A stretch of DNA of 64,000 nt from Streptomyces humicola (GCF_024436035.1 NZ_JANFNG010000010.1:149737-213736); one strand, 5' to 3'. Positions 16,840 to 27,523 are shown, numbered from the stretch's first letter. Made by a program: numbers and translations. Notes: a model not told the origin generated them from the sequence alone.

Positions 16840-17172
16840 ATGACCGCCAGCAACCGCAGCACCCCTCTGACTCGGGCCGAGAACGACCTTCTCCAAGCCC
16901 TCTCAGTCCGGTGGGCGATGCACATCCTGCTCGCTCTCCGCGCTTTCGGTGATTCTGGGCGATTCAGCGAGATCCAGGAACGCGTCCCCGGGATCTCGAA
17001 CCGTGTGCTCTCCGGGCGCCTTGCCGACCTGGAGAGCAACGGGCTGGTATCCCGCGATGTGGCGGCAACCCGGCCGGTCACCATCATCTACCGGCTCACC
17101 GGCCATGGTCAGCAAGTAGCCGGTGTCCTGACCCGTCTGCGCGAGGTAGCCGAGAGTTCACTCGACACGTGA
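16840..17172 (+). CDS. HxlR family transcriptional regulator
   Basis: This 110-residue winged-helix protein has LLQALSVRWAMHILLALRAFGDSGRFSEIQERVPGISNRVLSGRLADLESNGLVSRD, the standard HxlR fold. A strong ribosome site (AGGAAGGAGG) precedes ATG 16840, and only 29 bases separate it from the HerA-like stop, so it is likely co-transcribed. One cysteine-free N-terminus means it is not an obvious redox sensor. It is the last gene of the element before its right end. Whether it regulates the defence module or host genes is unknown. Confidence 0.87.
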   Translation: MTASNRSTPLTRAENDLLQALSVRWAMHILLALRAFGDSGRFSEIQERVPGISNRVLSGRLADLESNGLVSRDVAATRPVTIIYRLTGHGQQVAGVLTRLREVAESSLDT

Positions 17173-17198
17173 TGTACGTCACTCGCTGGGAGTGCCTT

Positions 17199-17296
17199 GA
17201 TGTCTCACCGAGGCTGCCGAGATGCATGCCTCGTGCAACCTTGCCGTCGTGCAACATCGAGGGCTGAGCTTGCACTGCATGTCTCATGAGACATGC
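17199..17296. repeat. Repeat cluster at the right end of the element
   Basis: Between the HxlR gene and the comEC remnant are GATGTCTCA (17199) and its relative in a perfect 20-bp palindrome (17277-17296, GCATGTCTCA and its complement). GTGCAAC occurs twice (17233, 17249) and TTGCAC once in opposite orientation (17270). Such clusters at an element end are expected for recombinase and accessory-factor binding. There is no gene in this 139-base stretch. Confidence 0.55.
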
Positions 17297-17915
17297 GAAT
17301 TGTGGAGAACGCCTGCACGCCGACCACGTCTCGGGGCTTCCGGCGGTTCTCGCGGGGCGTACGGTGGGCGCGATCGAGACCACCACGCTCGACGCGCCGC
17401 CGGCCGAAGCCGCCACGGTGCTCCGGCGTGCCGCCGCAGCCCACATCCCCCTGCTGCGCGCCTCGGCGGGAGAGCACCGCACGCTGGGCGGCCTCGACTG
17501 GCAGGTGCTCTGGCCGCCTCCCGTTCCGTCCGCCCTGCCCGACCAGGGCCCCAATGACGCCAGCGTGGCGATGCTGGTGCACACCGCCGGCCTCAGCTTC
17601 ATGCTGCTCGGCGACCTCGAACCCCCCGCCCAGCGGGAGCTGTTGACCGAAGTGCCCGATCTGCCGCGCGTCGACGTCCTCAAGGTGGCGCACCATGGGT
17701 CGTCCTACCAGGACCCGGAGCTGCTGCGCCTCCTCCACCCCCGCCTGGCCATCGTCTCGGTGGGCAAGGACAACCCGTACGGCCACCCGTCGCCCCGCAC
17801 GATCGACGCGCTCCGGGCGGCCGGTGCCACCGTGCTGCGTACGGACGACGACGGTTCCATCGCCGTCACCGGAAGCGGTCCGGACGACCTGAGGGCCGTC
17901 ACGCAGAAGGGATGA
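17286..17915 (+). pseudogene. comEC: comEC 3' remnant (metallo-beta-lactamase domain end)
   Basis: From about 17312 the frame reads LHADHVSGLPAVLAGRTVGAIETTTL, then ASAGEHRTLGGLDWQVLWPP, LLGDLE and VDVLKVAHHGSSYQDPELL. This is the C-terminal part of the ComEC/Rec2 DNA-uptake protein's extracytoplasmic MBL domain. The oligonucleotide-binding domain, competence membrane domain and first part of the MBL domain are missing. The ATG at 17286 lies in element DNA and has no ribosome site, so expression is unlikely. Normal ComEC is 700-900 residues; about 200 remain. The break coincides with the element end and shows that comEC was the target gene. Confidence 0.85.
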
Positions 17916-17918
17916 GTC

Positions 17919-17946
17919 TCATGCCCGCCCGCCTCATGCCCGCCCG
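17919..17946. repeat. 14-bp tandem duplication
   Basis: CTCATGCCCGCCCG occurs twice head to tail just after the comEC stop. It lies in the short gap between convergent genes. Confidence 0.7.
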
Positions 17947-17962
17947 CCCTACGACCGCTGGG

Positions 17963-18223
17963 CTACTCCTCCTCGAGCCAGCCGTCGTACTCGGCCGCGA
18001 ACTCGTCGAGCTTTTGCGGGGAGAGTCCGTCGGACGGATCCTCGATCACGACGAGCCACTGGGCGTCCTCCGCGTCGTCCTCGCCCGCGAGCTCGTCGCG
18101 GACGATGCGTGGCTCCGCGCTGAGGGAGAAGCGCTCCATCGCGTCTTCGGCCGCCTCCTCCGCCGCATCGCGTTCGGGCAGCACAAGCACATGTCGTCCA
18201 TCGCTCACCAGCACATTCTCCAC
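17963..18223 (-). CDS. Small conserved acidic protein, unknown function
   Basis: This 86-residue soluble, strongly acidic protein begins MENVLVSDGRHVLVLPERDAAEEAAEDAME and ends DEFAAEYDGWLEEE. No known domain is recognisable. It sits between comEC and holA, where Streptomyces commonly have a small gene, and faces comEC. Codon use matches the core genome. There is no cysteine, signal peptide or membrane segment. Confidence 0.65.
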   Translation of the reverse strand: MENVLVSDGRHVLVLPERDAAEEAAEDAMERFSLSAEPRIVRDELAGEDDAEDAQWLVVIEDPSDGLSPQKLDEFAAEYDGWLEEE

Positions 18224-18264
18224 GACGCCCGAAGTGTCAGTGGCGCGTGGGATGCTTGGGCGCG

Positions 18265-19245
18265 ATGGCCAAGAAGACTTCCGACGACCCGCTCGCCCCC
18301 GTCACGATCGCCGTGGGCCAGGAGGGCCTGCTGCTCGACCGCGCCGTGGCCGACGTGGTGGCCGCCGCGCGCGCCGCCGACGCCGACACCGACGTGCGCG
18401 AGCTGACCCCCGACGCGCTGGCACCCGGCACCCTCGCCGAGCTGGTGAGCCCTTCGCTCTTCAGCGAGCGGAAGGTCGTCGTGGTACGCGACGCCCAGGA
18501 CCTGTCCGCCGACACGGTCAAGGACGTCAGGGCCTACCTCGCCGCGCCCGTCGAGGAGATCACCCTGGTGCTGCTGCACGCCGGCGGGGCCAAGGGCAAG
18601 GCCCTGCTCGACGCCGCCCGCAAGTCCGGGGCCCGCGAGGTGGCGTGCCCGAAGATGACCAAGCCGGCCGACCGGCTGGCCTTCGTACGGGCCGAGTTCC
18701 GCAGCGCGGGCCGCTCCGCGACCCAGGAGGCGTGCCAGGCGCTCGTCGACGCGATCGGCAGCGATCTGCGGGAGCTCGCCTCCGCCTGCGCTCAGCTCGC
18801 CGCCGATGTGGACGGCACGATCGACGAGGCGGTCGTCGCGCGGTACTACACCGGCCGCGCCGAGGCGACGGGCTTCGAGGTCGCCGACCTCGCCGTCACC
18901 GGCCGCGCCGCCGAGGCGCTGGAACGGCTGCGGTGGGCGCTCGCCGTCGGCCAGCCGCTCCCCGGCATCACGTTCGCCCTCGCCTCCGGCGTGCGCGCCA
19001 TCGGCAGGCTCGCCACCGCACCGCGCGGCGCGCGCTCCGGCGACCTGGCGCGCGAGCTCGGCATGCCGCCGTGGAAGATCGACCGGGTGCGCCAGCAGAT
19101 GCGCGGCTGGACGGGTGACGGGGTCGCCGTGGCGTTGCGGGCGGTCGCGGAGGCGGACGCGGCAGTCAAGGGCGCGGGGGACGATCCCGCGTACGCGCTG
19201 GAGAAGGCCGTGGTCACCATCGCCCGCGCTGCCCGCTCTCGTTAG
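18265..19245 (+). CDS. holA: DNA polymerase III subunit delta
   Basis: This 326-residue clamp-loader delta subunit opens the sliding clamp for the replicase. PVTIAVGQEGLLLDRAVADVV at the N-terminus, LFSERKVVVVRDAQDL, EEITLVLLHAGGAKGKALL and AIGSDLRELASACAQLAADVDGTIDEAVVARY follow the bacterial HolA pattern; Walker A is naturally absent in delta. ATG 18265 (MAKKTSDDP) is preferred over GTG 18247. It is followed by a strong hairpin and convergent rpsT, the usual actinobacterial order. Confidence 0.92.
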   Translation: MAKKTSDDPLAPVTIAVGQEGLLLDRAVADVVAAARAADADTDVRELTPDALAPGTLAELVSPSLFSERKVVVVRDAQDLSADTVKDVRAYLAAPVEEITLVLLHAGGAKGKALLDAARKSGAREVACPKMTKPADRLAFVRAEFRSAGRSATQEACQALVDAIGSDLRELASACAQLAADVDGTIDEAVVARYYTGRAEATGFEVADLAVTGRAAEALERLRWALAVGQPLPGITFALASGVRAIGRLATAPRGARSGDLARELGMPPWKIDRVRQQMRGWTGDGVAVALRAVAEADAAVKGAGDDPAYALEKAVVTIARAARSR

Positions 19246-19297
19246 CAACACGTTCCCGTCGGCGGGCCGCTCCCGCCGGCGGAGGTGCCCGGACATG

Positions 19298-19344
19298 CCG
19301 ATGGCCCGGACACCGTCGGGGGAGAACGGTGGCCGGGCCATCGG
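19298..19344. terminator. Bidirectional terminator between holA and rpsT
   Basis: Arms CCGATGGCCCGG-A-CACCGT and ACGGTG-G-CCGGGCCATCGG pair with one mismatch around a nine-base loop. It lies between convergent holA and rpsT. Confidence 0.8.
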
Positions 19345-19468
19345 CTGAAGCTGTGCGCCGCACCCGCGTGGCGAACGCAGGCCGCGTGCGGCGCCGGGTC
19401 GGAAGTGGTACCGGTTCGGGGCGGTGTGAGAGGGGCCGCCTGGTCCTCACCGGCGTGAGGCACGCGCC

Positions 19469-19735
19469 TCAGCCCTTGACGGACGCGACCTTCGCAGCCA
19501 GGGCCGACTTCTTGTTGGCGGCCTGGTTCTTGTGGATGACGCCCTTGCTCACGGCCTTGTCGAGCTTGCGGGAGGCGGCGCGCGCGGCCACGGTGGCCTT
19601 CTCGACGTCGCCGGCCTCGACGGCCTCGCGCGTACGGCGGATGGCGGTCTTCAGCTCGGACTTGACGGCCTTGTTGCGCAGGCGCGCCTTCTCGTTGGTC
19701 TTGTTCCGCTTGATCTGGGACTTGATGTTCGCCAC
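19469..19735 (-). CDS. rpsT: 30S ribosomal protein S20
   Basis: This 88-residue S20 starts at GTG 19735 ([43 protein letters not shown]), the family's usual length; the longer frame back to 19816 is not used. It is a very basic helical protein that binds the 5' domain of 16S rRNA. It stands divergent from lepA across 220 bases that should hold both promoters. Confidence 0.97.
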   Translation of the reverse strand: MANIKSQIKRNKTNEKARLRNKAVKSELKTAIRRTREAVEAGDVEKATVAARAASRKLDKAVSKGVIHKNQAANKKSALAAKVASVKG

Positions 19736-19955
19736 GTAAAGAGCCTTTGCAGCTTCGTCGGATGTTTGTCGGATGTCGTTGTGTGCCCCGGGTGAGAGGG
19801 CCACGAGGCACAGCAAACCAGGTTACCAGCCGCAGGTAAGGCCGCCCAAACCGGGATCCGCGCCCACCGGACCCGGTGCCGCCCGCCTCACGTGGGACTA
19901 TGGAGGGCAACGTATCGATCCGTCCAAGCCGAGTAGCCGAGAAACAGGACCCTGC

Positions 19956-21824
19956 GTGCCCGCGACCCCTACCAACGTGCCGGAGCCGAGCCGTACCGAC
20001 CCGGCTCTGATCCGCAACTTCTGCATCATCGCGCACATCGACCACGGTAAGTCGACGCTCGCCGACCGGATGCTCCAGCTCACCGGCGTGGTCGAGCAAC
20101 GCCAGATGCGCGCGCAGTACCTCGACCGCATGGACATCGAGCGTGAGCGCGGCATCACGATCAAGTCGCAGGCGGTCCGGCTGCCCTGGGCGCCCACCAC
20201 GGGCGAGGGCCAGGGCACCACGCACGTGCTCAACATGATCGACACCCCGGGGCACGTCGACTTCACCTACGAGGTCTCCCGTTCCCTTGCCGCCTGCGAG
20301 GGCACCATCCTCCTGGTCGACGCCGCCCAGGGCATCGAGGCCCAGACCCTCGCCAACCTCTACCTGGCGCTGGAGAACGACCTCCACATCATCCCGGTCC
20401 TCAACAAGATCGACCTGCCGGCCGCGCAGCCCGAGAAGTACGCCGCCGAGCTCGCCCACATCATCGGCTGCGACCCCTCCGAGGTGCTCAAGGTCAGCGC
20501 GAAGACCGGTGAGGGCGTCACCGAACTGCTGGACAAGGTCGTCGCCGAGGTCCCGGCGCCCGTCGGCAAGGCCGACGCGCCCGCCCGGGCGATGATCTTC
20601 GACTCGGTCTACGACTCCTACCGCGGTGTCGTCACCTATGTGAAGGTCGTCGACGGCAAGCTCAGCAAGCGCGAGCGCATCCGGATGATGTCCACCGGCG
20701 CCGCACACGAGCTGCTGGAGATCGGTGTCTCCTCGCCCGAGATGGCCCCGGCCGACGGCCTCGGCGTCGGCGAGGTCGGCTACCTGATCACGGGTGTCAA
20801 GGACGTGCGTCAGTCGAAGGTCGGTGACACCATCACGCAGTTCACCCGCGGCGCGGAGGAACCGCTCGGCGGCTACAAGGAACCCAAGCCGATGGTGTTC
20901 TCCGGCCTGTACCCGCTGGACGGCTCCGACTACCCGGAGCTGCGCGACGCCCTCGACAAGCTTCAGCTCAACGACGCCGCCCTCGTATACGAACCGGAGA
21001 CCTCCGCGGCGCTCGGCTTCGGCTTCCGTGTCGGCTTCCTCGGCCTGCTCCACCTGGACGTCATCCGGGAGCGGCTGGAGCGCGAGTTCGGCCTCGACCT
21101 GATCGCCACGGCACCTAATGTGATCTACCGGGTGATCATGGAGGACGGTACGGAGCTTTCGGTCACCAACCCCAGCGAGTTCCCGACCGGCAAGATCGCC
21201 GAGGTCTTCGAACCCGTCGTCCGCTCGACGGTCCTCGCGCCCAGCGAATTCGTCGGCGCCATCATGGAGTTGTGCCAGAGCCGCCGCGGGACGCTGCTCG
21301 GCATGGACTACCTCTCCGAGGACCGCGTCGAGCTCCGCTACACCCTCCCGCTCGCCGAGATCGTCTTCGACTTCTTCGACCAGCTGAAGTCCAAGACCCG
21401 CGGCTACGCCTCGCTCGACTACGAGCCGACCGGCGAGCAGCGCGCCGACCTCGTCAAGGTCGACATCCTGCTCAACGGTGACAAGGTCGACGCCTTCTCC
21501 GCGATCCTGCACAAGGACAAGGCGTACGCGTACGGGGTGCGGATGGCCGGCAAGCTGCGCGAGCTCATTCCGCGGCAGCAGTTCGAGGTGCCGATCCAGG
21601 CCGCCGTCGGAAGCCGCGTCATCGCCCGCGAGACGGTCCGCGCGATCCGCAAGGACGTCCTCGCCAAGTGCTACGGCGGTGACATCTCCCGCAAGCGCAA
21701 GCTGCTGGAGAAGCAGAAGGAAGGCAAGAAGCGGATGAAGATGGTCGGAAGCGTGGAGGTGCCGCAGGATGCCTTCATCGCCGCGCTGTCGACCGACGAG
21801 GGCGACGGCAAGACCAAGAAGTAG
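19956..21824 (+). CDS. lepA: Elongation factor 4 (LepA), translational GTPase
   Basis: This 622-residue EF4 begins at GTG 19956 with AGGA upstream. The GTPase domain has G1 [10 protein letters not shown]3 [16 protein letters not shown] and G4 NKIDLP; the C-terminus carries the LepA-specific domain ([55 protein letters not shown], split here by reading, then [39 protein letters not shown]). It remobilises stalled or mistranslocated ribosomes and affects subunit assembly. Monocistronic by appearance. Confidence 0.97.
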   Translation: MPATPTNVPEPSRTDPALIRNFCIIAHIDHGKSTLADRMLQLTGVVEQRQMRAQYLDRMDIERERGITIKSQAVRLPWAPTTGEGQGTTHVLNMIDTPGHVDFTYEVSRSLAACEGTILLVDAAQGIEAQTLANLYLALENDLHIIPVLNKIDLPAAQPEKYAAELAHIIGCDPSEVLKVSAKTGEGVTELLDKVVAEVPAPVGKADAPARAMIFDSVYDSYRGVVTYVKVVDGKLSKRERIRMMSTGAAHELLEIGVSSPEMAPADGLGVGEVGYLITGVKDVRQSKVGDTITQFTRGAEEPLGGYKEPKPMVFSGLYPLDGSDYPELRDALDKLQLNDAALVYEPETSAALGFGFRVGFLGLLHLDVIRERLEREFGLDLIATAPNVIYRVIMEDGTELSVTNPSEFPTGKIAEVFEPVVRSTVLAPSEFVGAIMELCQSRRGTLLGMDYLSEDRVELRYTLPLAEIVFDFFDQLKSKTRGYASLDYEPTGEQRADLVKVDILLNGDKVDAFSAILHKDKAYAYGVRMAGKLRELIPRQQFEVPIQAAVGSRVIARETVRAIRKDVLAKCYGGDISRKRKLLEKQKEGKKRMKMVGSVEVPQDAFIAALSTDEGDGKTKK

Positions 21825-21960
21825 CCTGCCCGTCCGTCACGCATGTCCACCGACTCTGCTCCGTCTCTGTGCTCCATCGGAGTGAGGCCCCGGTTTCCTA
21901 TCGCCCGGTGACGGCGTTACCGATGCGTCGGCATCTCGCAGGGTAGAAAGGGACATCACA

Positions 21961-22353
21961 GTGGGTAACTCTTCGGTGGCCAAGCGTGCGGTCTTCGTCG
22001 CGGTCGGTTCCGCGGTGGGCTCGGCGGTGGCGCTGGGATCGGCCGCTCCGGCGGCGTTCGCCGACAGCGACAGCCTCGGGGGCGCCACCAACGTCACGGG
22101 CGCGGCCTGCAACACCGCCGACGGCGTCAGCGACCTCGCGGACGGCGTCGTGATCAAGGGCAGGTCGCCGGAGTCCATCCGGGGCAGCGATCTCGCCTCG
22201 GGAGTGACCGGGGCGGTCAGGACGCTGTGCTCGGCGACCAATCCCTCCGCCGCCGCACAGAAGTACGCCACCTACACCACCCCGCAGAACGGCCCCCAGC
22301 AGAGCGCCCCGATGATGCTGGGCGGCATGCCGGTCGGCGTGCCGAACAGCTGA
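21961..22353 (+). CDS. Small secreted protein, unknown function
   Basis: This 130-residue protein starts at GTG 21961 with AAAGGGA upstream. The N-terminus is a signal peptide: basic SVAKR, a hydrophobic AVFVAVGSAVGSAVALGSAAPAAF core and probable cleavage after AFA. The mature ~95 residues are small and polar, with two cysteines (ACNTADG, TLCSATN) likely forming one disulphide, then a proline/glutamine-rich tail. It belongs to the small secreted proteins common in Streptomyces; the function is unknown. A long terminator hairpin follows. Confidence 0.75.
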   Translation: MGNSSVAKRAVFVAVGSAVGSAVALGSAAPAAFADSDSLGGATNVTGAACNTADGVSDLADGVVIKGRSPESIRGSDLASGVTGAVRTLCSATNPSAAAQKYATYTTPQNGPQQSAPMMLGGMPVGVPNS

Positions 22354-22427
22354 CACCGGCGCGCCCGGCTTCGGCGGCGGAGCCCGCCGCAAACCGGCAG
22401 ACGGGGCATGGGCAGACAAGTGTGACG

Positions 22428-22461
22428 GGCGGACCCCGGCGCGAGCGCGCCGGGGTCCGCC
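22428..22461 (+). terminator. Terminator after the secreted protein gene
   Basis: Perfect 15-base arms GGCGGACCCCGGCGC and GCGCCGGGGTCCGCC flank a four-base loop. Confidence 0.88.
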
Positions 22462-22498
22462 ATGTGATGTCACTTTTTGAACGAACGCTTCGAGACCC

Positions 22499-22558
22499 TT
22501 ACGCGCGGCGGGTCGTGCGTCTACTCTGACCTGTGCTTGAAGGTTACTCGTGAGTCAC
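22499..22558 (+). promoter_or_regulatory. fadD promoter and candidate TetR-type operator
   Basis: TTACGC (22499-22504), a 17-base spacer and TACTCT (22522-22527) form a promoter. Downstream, GTTACTCGTGAGTCAC (22543-22558) is an imperfect inverted repeat with ACTC/GAGT cores, placed where a fatty-acid-responsive TetR-type repressor could block transcription. The operator assignment is inference. Confidence 0.55.
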
Positions 22559-22589
22559 AAGCAATGATGCGGGCCTCGGAGGAATTGTC

Positions 22590-24470
<1,881 letters not shown>

Positions 24471-24524
24471 CCGCCAGGGGGAAGCCGTGGCGGCCGATGC
24501 GGGCCGATGCCGGACAATGGCGGT

Positions 24525-25757
24525 ATGCCTTCCGCACTGCCCGACGGTGAGCCCATGCCCGTGGACGGCGCGCTGCCCGCCCATGCACTGGCGGGCGCCG
24601 CCGACCGGCCGCTCGGCTTCTACCTGCACGTTCCGTATTGCGCAACGCGTTGCGGATACTGCGACTTCAACACCTACACGGCGAGCGAGCTGCGCGGCTC
24701 CGGCGGCGCGCTCGCGTCGCGCGACAACTACGCCGACACCCTCATCGAGGAGATCCGGCTCGCCCGCAAGGTGCTGGGCGACGACCCCCGGCAGGTCGGG
24801 ACGGTCTTCGTCGGCGGCGGCACGCCGACCCTGCTCGCCGCCGCCGACCTCGGCCGCATGCTGGGTGCGATCCGGGACGAGTTCGGGCTCGCCGCAGGCG
24901 CCGAGATCACCACTGAGGCCAATCCGGAATCGGTCGACCCGGCGTACCTGGAGCAGCTGCGCGCGAGCGGCTTCAACCGCGTCTCGTTCGGCATGCAGAG
25001 CGCCCGGCAGCACGTGCTGAACGTCCTCGACCGCACACACACGCCCGGGCGCCCCGAAGCGTGCGTAGGGGAAGCGCACGCCGCCGGGTTCGACCACGTC
25101 AACCTCGACCTGATCTACGGCACGCCGGGGGAGAGCGACGACGACTGGCGCGCCTCCCTCGACGCCGCGCTCGGCGCCGGCCCCGACCACATCTCGGCCT
25201 ACGCGCTGATCGTCGAGGAGGGCACGCAGCTGGCGCGCCGCATCAGGCGTGGCGAGGTGCCGATGACCGACGACGACGTGCACGCCGACCGCTATCTGAT
25301 CGCCGAGGAGCGCCTCGCCGCCGCCGGCTTCGGCTGGTACGAGGTCTCCAACTGGGCCACGTCGCGCGAGGCGCGCTGCCGCCACAACGAGCTGTACTGG
25401 ACGGGCGCCGACTGGTGGGGCGCGGGACCGGGAGCGCACAGCCACGTCGGCGGCGTGCGCTGGTGGAACGTCAAGCACCCTGGCGCCTACGCGCAGGCGC
25501 TGTCGGAGGGGCGCTCCCCGGGCGCCGGGCGGGAGCTCCTGGGCGCCGAGGACCGCCGCGTCGAACGCATCCTGCTGGAGCTGCGGCTGGCCGACGGCTG
25601 CCCGCGTGACTTGCTCACGCCGGTCGGCTCCCGAGCAGCCGAGCGCTTCATCGCGGACGGCTTGCTGGAACCGGAATCGTACGAGCAGGGGCGGGCGGTG
25701 CTGACGCTGCGCGGGCGGCTGCTGGCGGACGCGGTGGTGCGCGATCTGGTGGACTGA
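24525..25757 (+). CDS. hemW: HemW-like radical SAM protein
   Basis: This 410-residue radical SAM protein has the cluster motif CATRCGYC (after YLHVPY), FVGGGTPTLL, TTEANPESV, RVSFGMQSA and NLDLIYGTPGES, all typical of HemW. HemW is a heme chaperone related to oxygen-independent coproporphyrinogen III oxidase but lacking the extra cysteine needed for that reaction. ATG 24525 is preferred; ATG 24507 is in frame. The position before hrcA is conserved in actinobacteria. Confidence 0.92.
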   Translation: MPSALPDGEPMPVDGALPAHALAGAADRPLGFYLHVPYCATRCGYCDFNTYTASELRGSGGALASRDNYADTLIEEIRLARKVLGDDPRQVGTVFVGGGTPTLLAAADLGRMLGAIRDEFGLAAGAEITTEANPESVDPAYLEQLRASGFNRVSFGMQSARQHVLNVLDRTHTPGRPEACVGEAHAAGFDHVNLDLIYGTPGESDDDWRASLDAALGAGPDHISAYALIVEEGTQLARRIRRGEVPMTDDDVHADRYLIAEERLAAAGFGWYEVSNWATSREARCRHNELYWTGADWWGAGPGAHSHVGGVRWWNVKHPGAYAQALSEGRSPGAGRELLGAEDRRVERILLELRLADGCPRDLLTPVGSRAAERFIADGLLEPESYEQGRAVLTLRGRLLADAVVRDLVD

Positions 25758-25917
25758 TCATCCGGTGGGGTGAACTCAGGTGCGTACCGGGTATGGCCCC
25801 CTCATCTGGACATGGGCTGCCGTGCGTACGCGCGGCGGATCGGGATGTGGAGGACCACGGAGATGACCGCTGTGGAAGAACGACCTGTGGCCAAGGACAC
25901 CGCCAAATTCCAGACCC

Positions 25918-26745
25918 TCAGCTGACCGCCGTCACGAAATCGATCAACTCCTCCACTCTGCCCAGCAGTTCCGGCTCCAGGTCCTTGTACGAGCGCACCG
26001 CGCTCAGAATCCGCTGCCAGGCGGCTCCGGTGTTCTCCGGCCAGCCCAGCGCCCGGCACACGCCCGTCTTCCAGTCCTGGCCGCGCGGCACGGACGGCCA
26101 GGCCGGGATGGCGACGGCCGACGGTTTCACCGCCTGCCAGACGTCGATGTAGGGGTGGCCGACGATCAGAACATTCTCGTCCGTCACCTCGGCCGCGATC
26201 CGGGACTCCTTCGAGCCGGGGACGAGGTGGTCGACGAGGACGCCGAGGCGCGCATCCGGACCGGGCGCGAACTCCGCGACGATCGCCGGGAGATCGTCGA
26301 TCCCCTCCAGGTACTCCACGACCACCCCCTCGATCCGCAGGTCGTCGCCCCAGACACGCTCGACCAACTCGGCGTCGTGCCGCCCCTCGACGTAGATGCG
26401 CCCGGCGCGTGCGACCCGCGCCCGCGCGCCCGGCACCGCGATCGAGCCGGAGGCGGTCAGCCGCGGGCCGCGGGGAGCCGTCACGCCTTGCGGGCGCACC
26501 AGGGTGACGACCTTGCCGTCCAGCAGGAAGCCGCGCGGCTGGAGCGGGAAGACGCGCAGCTTGCCGAAACGGTCCTCCAGTGTCACCGTGTGGCCCTGCG
26601 CGGTCTTCTCGCAGCGTACGACCGCCCCGCAGAATCCCGTTGTGACCTCCTCGACCACCAGATCGCGCTCGGCGGCGACCTCGGGGACGGGCTTGTTCCT
26701 CTTCCAGGGCGGCGTGAGATCCGGGCCGTAACTCCTGCTGCGCAT
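25918..26745 (-). CDS. DUF3097 family protein
   Basis: This 275-residue protein is recognised as DUF3097 from its position between hemW and hrcA and its conserved run: RIYVEGRHDAELVERVWGDDLR, VEYLEGIDDLPAIVAEF, LGVLVDHLVPGSKESRIAAEV and VLIVGHPYIDVWQAVKPS. The core resembles a Toprim-like fold (E at EGRHDAE, then DHLVPGSKE), so nucleotide or nucleic acid chemistry is possible, but no activity is established. It starts at ATG 26745 (MRSRSYGPDLTPPWK). It lies downstream of, and probably in one transcript with, the MBL gene. Confidence 0.83.
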   Translation of the reverse strand: MRSRSYGPDLTPPWKRNKPVPEVAAERDLVVEEVTTGFCGAVVRCEKTAQGHTVTLEDRFGKLRVFPLQPRGFLLDGKVVTLVRPQGVTAPRGPRLTASGSIAVPGARARVARAGRIYVEGRHDAELVERVWGDDLRIEGVVVEYLEGIDDLPAIVAEFAPGPDARLGVLVDHLVPGSKESRIAAEVTDENVLIVGHPYIDVWQAVKPSAVAIPAWPSVPRGQDWKTGVCRALGWPENTGAAWQRILSAVRSYKDLEPELLGRVEELIDFVTAVS

Positions 26746-26782
26746 GGGCGAGATCGTATCCGTGCGGCGCCTGCGCAGCCGT

Positions 26783-27523
26783 CTAGACCGCCCCGAACCG
26801 CTCGGCCAGCCGGTCGCGTTGCTCACGGACGAACCGGGCGTCCACCACCGCTCCGTGGCCGGGGACGTACGCGGCCGTCTCCCCGCCGAGCTCCAGCAGC
26901 CGGTCCATCGCCAGCGGCCACTCGCGGGGCACCGCATCCGGCCCGGCCTGCGGCTCGCCCGACTCCTCCACCAGGTCGCCGCAGAAGACGACGGTGGGCG
27001 TGCCCGGCACGGCGACCGCCAGGTCGTGGCCGGTGTGGCCGGGCCCGACGGAGGCGAGCACCACCTCGCGGCCCCCGAGGTCAAGCCGGCACGAACGGTC
27101 CACCGGATGGTCCGGGCGCACCAGCACATCGGCCGCCTCGGCGGCCGCGTGCTGGTCGACGCCGTACCGTACGGCGTCCGCCCTCAGCTCGTGGCGGTGC
27201 CGGTCGAGATAGGCGCCGAGCGCGGCGTCACCGTAGACCTCGACGCCGGCGAAGGCGGCCGTGCCGAAGACGTGGTCGAAGTGGCCGTGGGTCAGTGCGA
27301 CATGGGTGACTGGGCGGCCGGTCAGCTCGCGGATCTCCCGGCGCAGCCGTGCTCCGTCGCCAAGCGTCGGACCGGTGTCCACGACCAGCAGACCGTCGGT
27401 GCCGACCACGACGCCGACTGTCACATCCAGGTCGGGCAGCCGCCGCCGCGCGCATCCGGCGGCGAGTTGTTCCCATCCGGAGCCCTTCTCCGGGTCCGCG
27501 AGCTCTTCCCATCCTGCGTCCAC
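26783..27523 (-). CDS. MBL-fold metallohydrolase
   Basis: This 246-residue protein has the zinc-binding THGHFDHVFG, upstream VVDTG, then VGPGHTGHDLAV and CGDLV, ending with YVPGHGAVVD. These are the five MBL motifs in order. It is closer to beta-lactamase-like small-molecule hydrolases than to glyoxalase II or RNase Z; the substrate is unknown. No signal peptide is evident. It stands upstream of DUF3097, 37 bases apart on the same strand. Confidence 0.87.
   Translation of the reverse strand: MDAGWEELADPEKGSGWEQLAAGCARRRLPDLDVTVGVVVGTDGLLVVDTGPTLGDGARLRREIRELTGRPVTHVALTHGHFDHVFGTAAFAGVEVYGDAALGAYLDRHRHELRADAVRYGVDQHAAAEAADVLVRPDHPVDRSCRLDLGGREVVLASVGPGHTGHDLAVAVPGTPTVVFCGDLVEESGEPQAGPDAVPREWPLAMDRLLELGGETAAYVPGHGAVVDARFVREQRDRLAERFGAV

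Larger units (their letters stand above)
1..17311. mobile_element. Integrated element in comEC (left end outside window)
   Basis: Everything from the window start to about 17,311 separates the surviving 3' end of comEC from whatever lies to the left. The element carries a tyrosine recombinase gene set at 3-4924, cargo genes, and repeat-rich DNA next to the junction. What is seen: the comEC reading frame becomes recognisable abruptly at LHADHVSGLP (about 17,312), directly followed by holA as in normal Streptomyces order. What is known: Tn554-like and recombinase-trio elements integrate site-specifically by tyrosine recombinases. The inference is that crossover fell in the sequence coding for the conserved HxHxDH motif. 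The left junction and the 5' half of comEC cannot be seen here, so the full length is unknown. Confidence 0.75.

Noticed and set aside
25863..25925. 20-codon ORF (MTAVEERPVAKDTAKFQTLS) with GGAGG upstream
   Set aside because: Too short and overlaps the end of the convergent DUF3097 gene; no homology or leader logic could be supported.
25918..27129. Single 403-residue protein
   Set aside because: This frame joins DUF3097 to a shadow of the MBL gene; the real DUF3097 start is at 26745.
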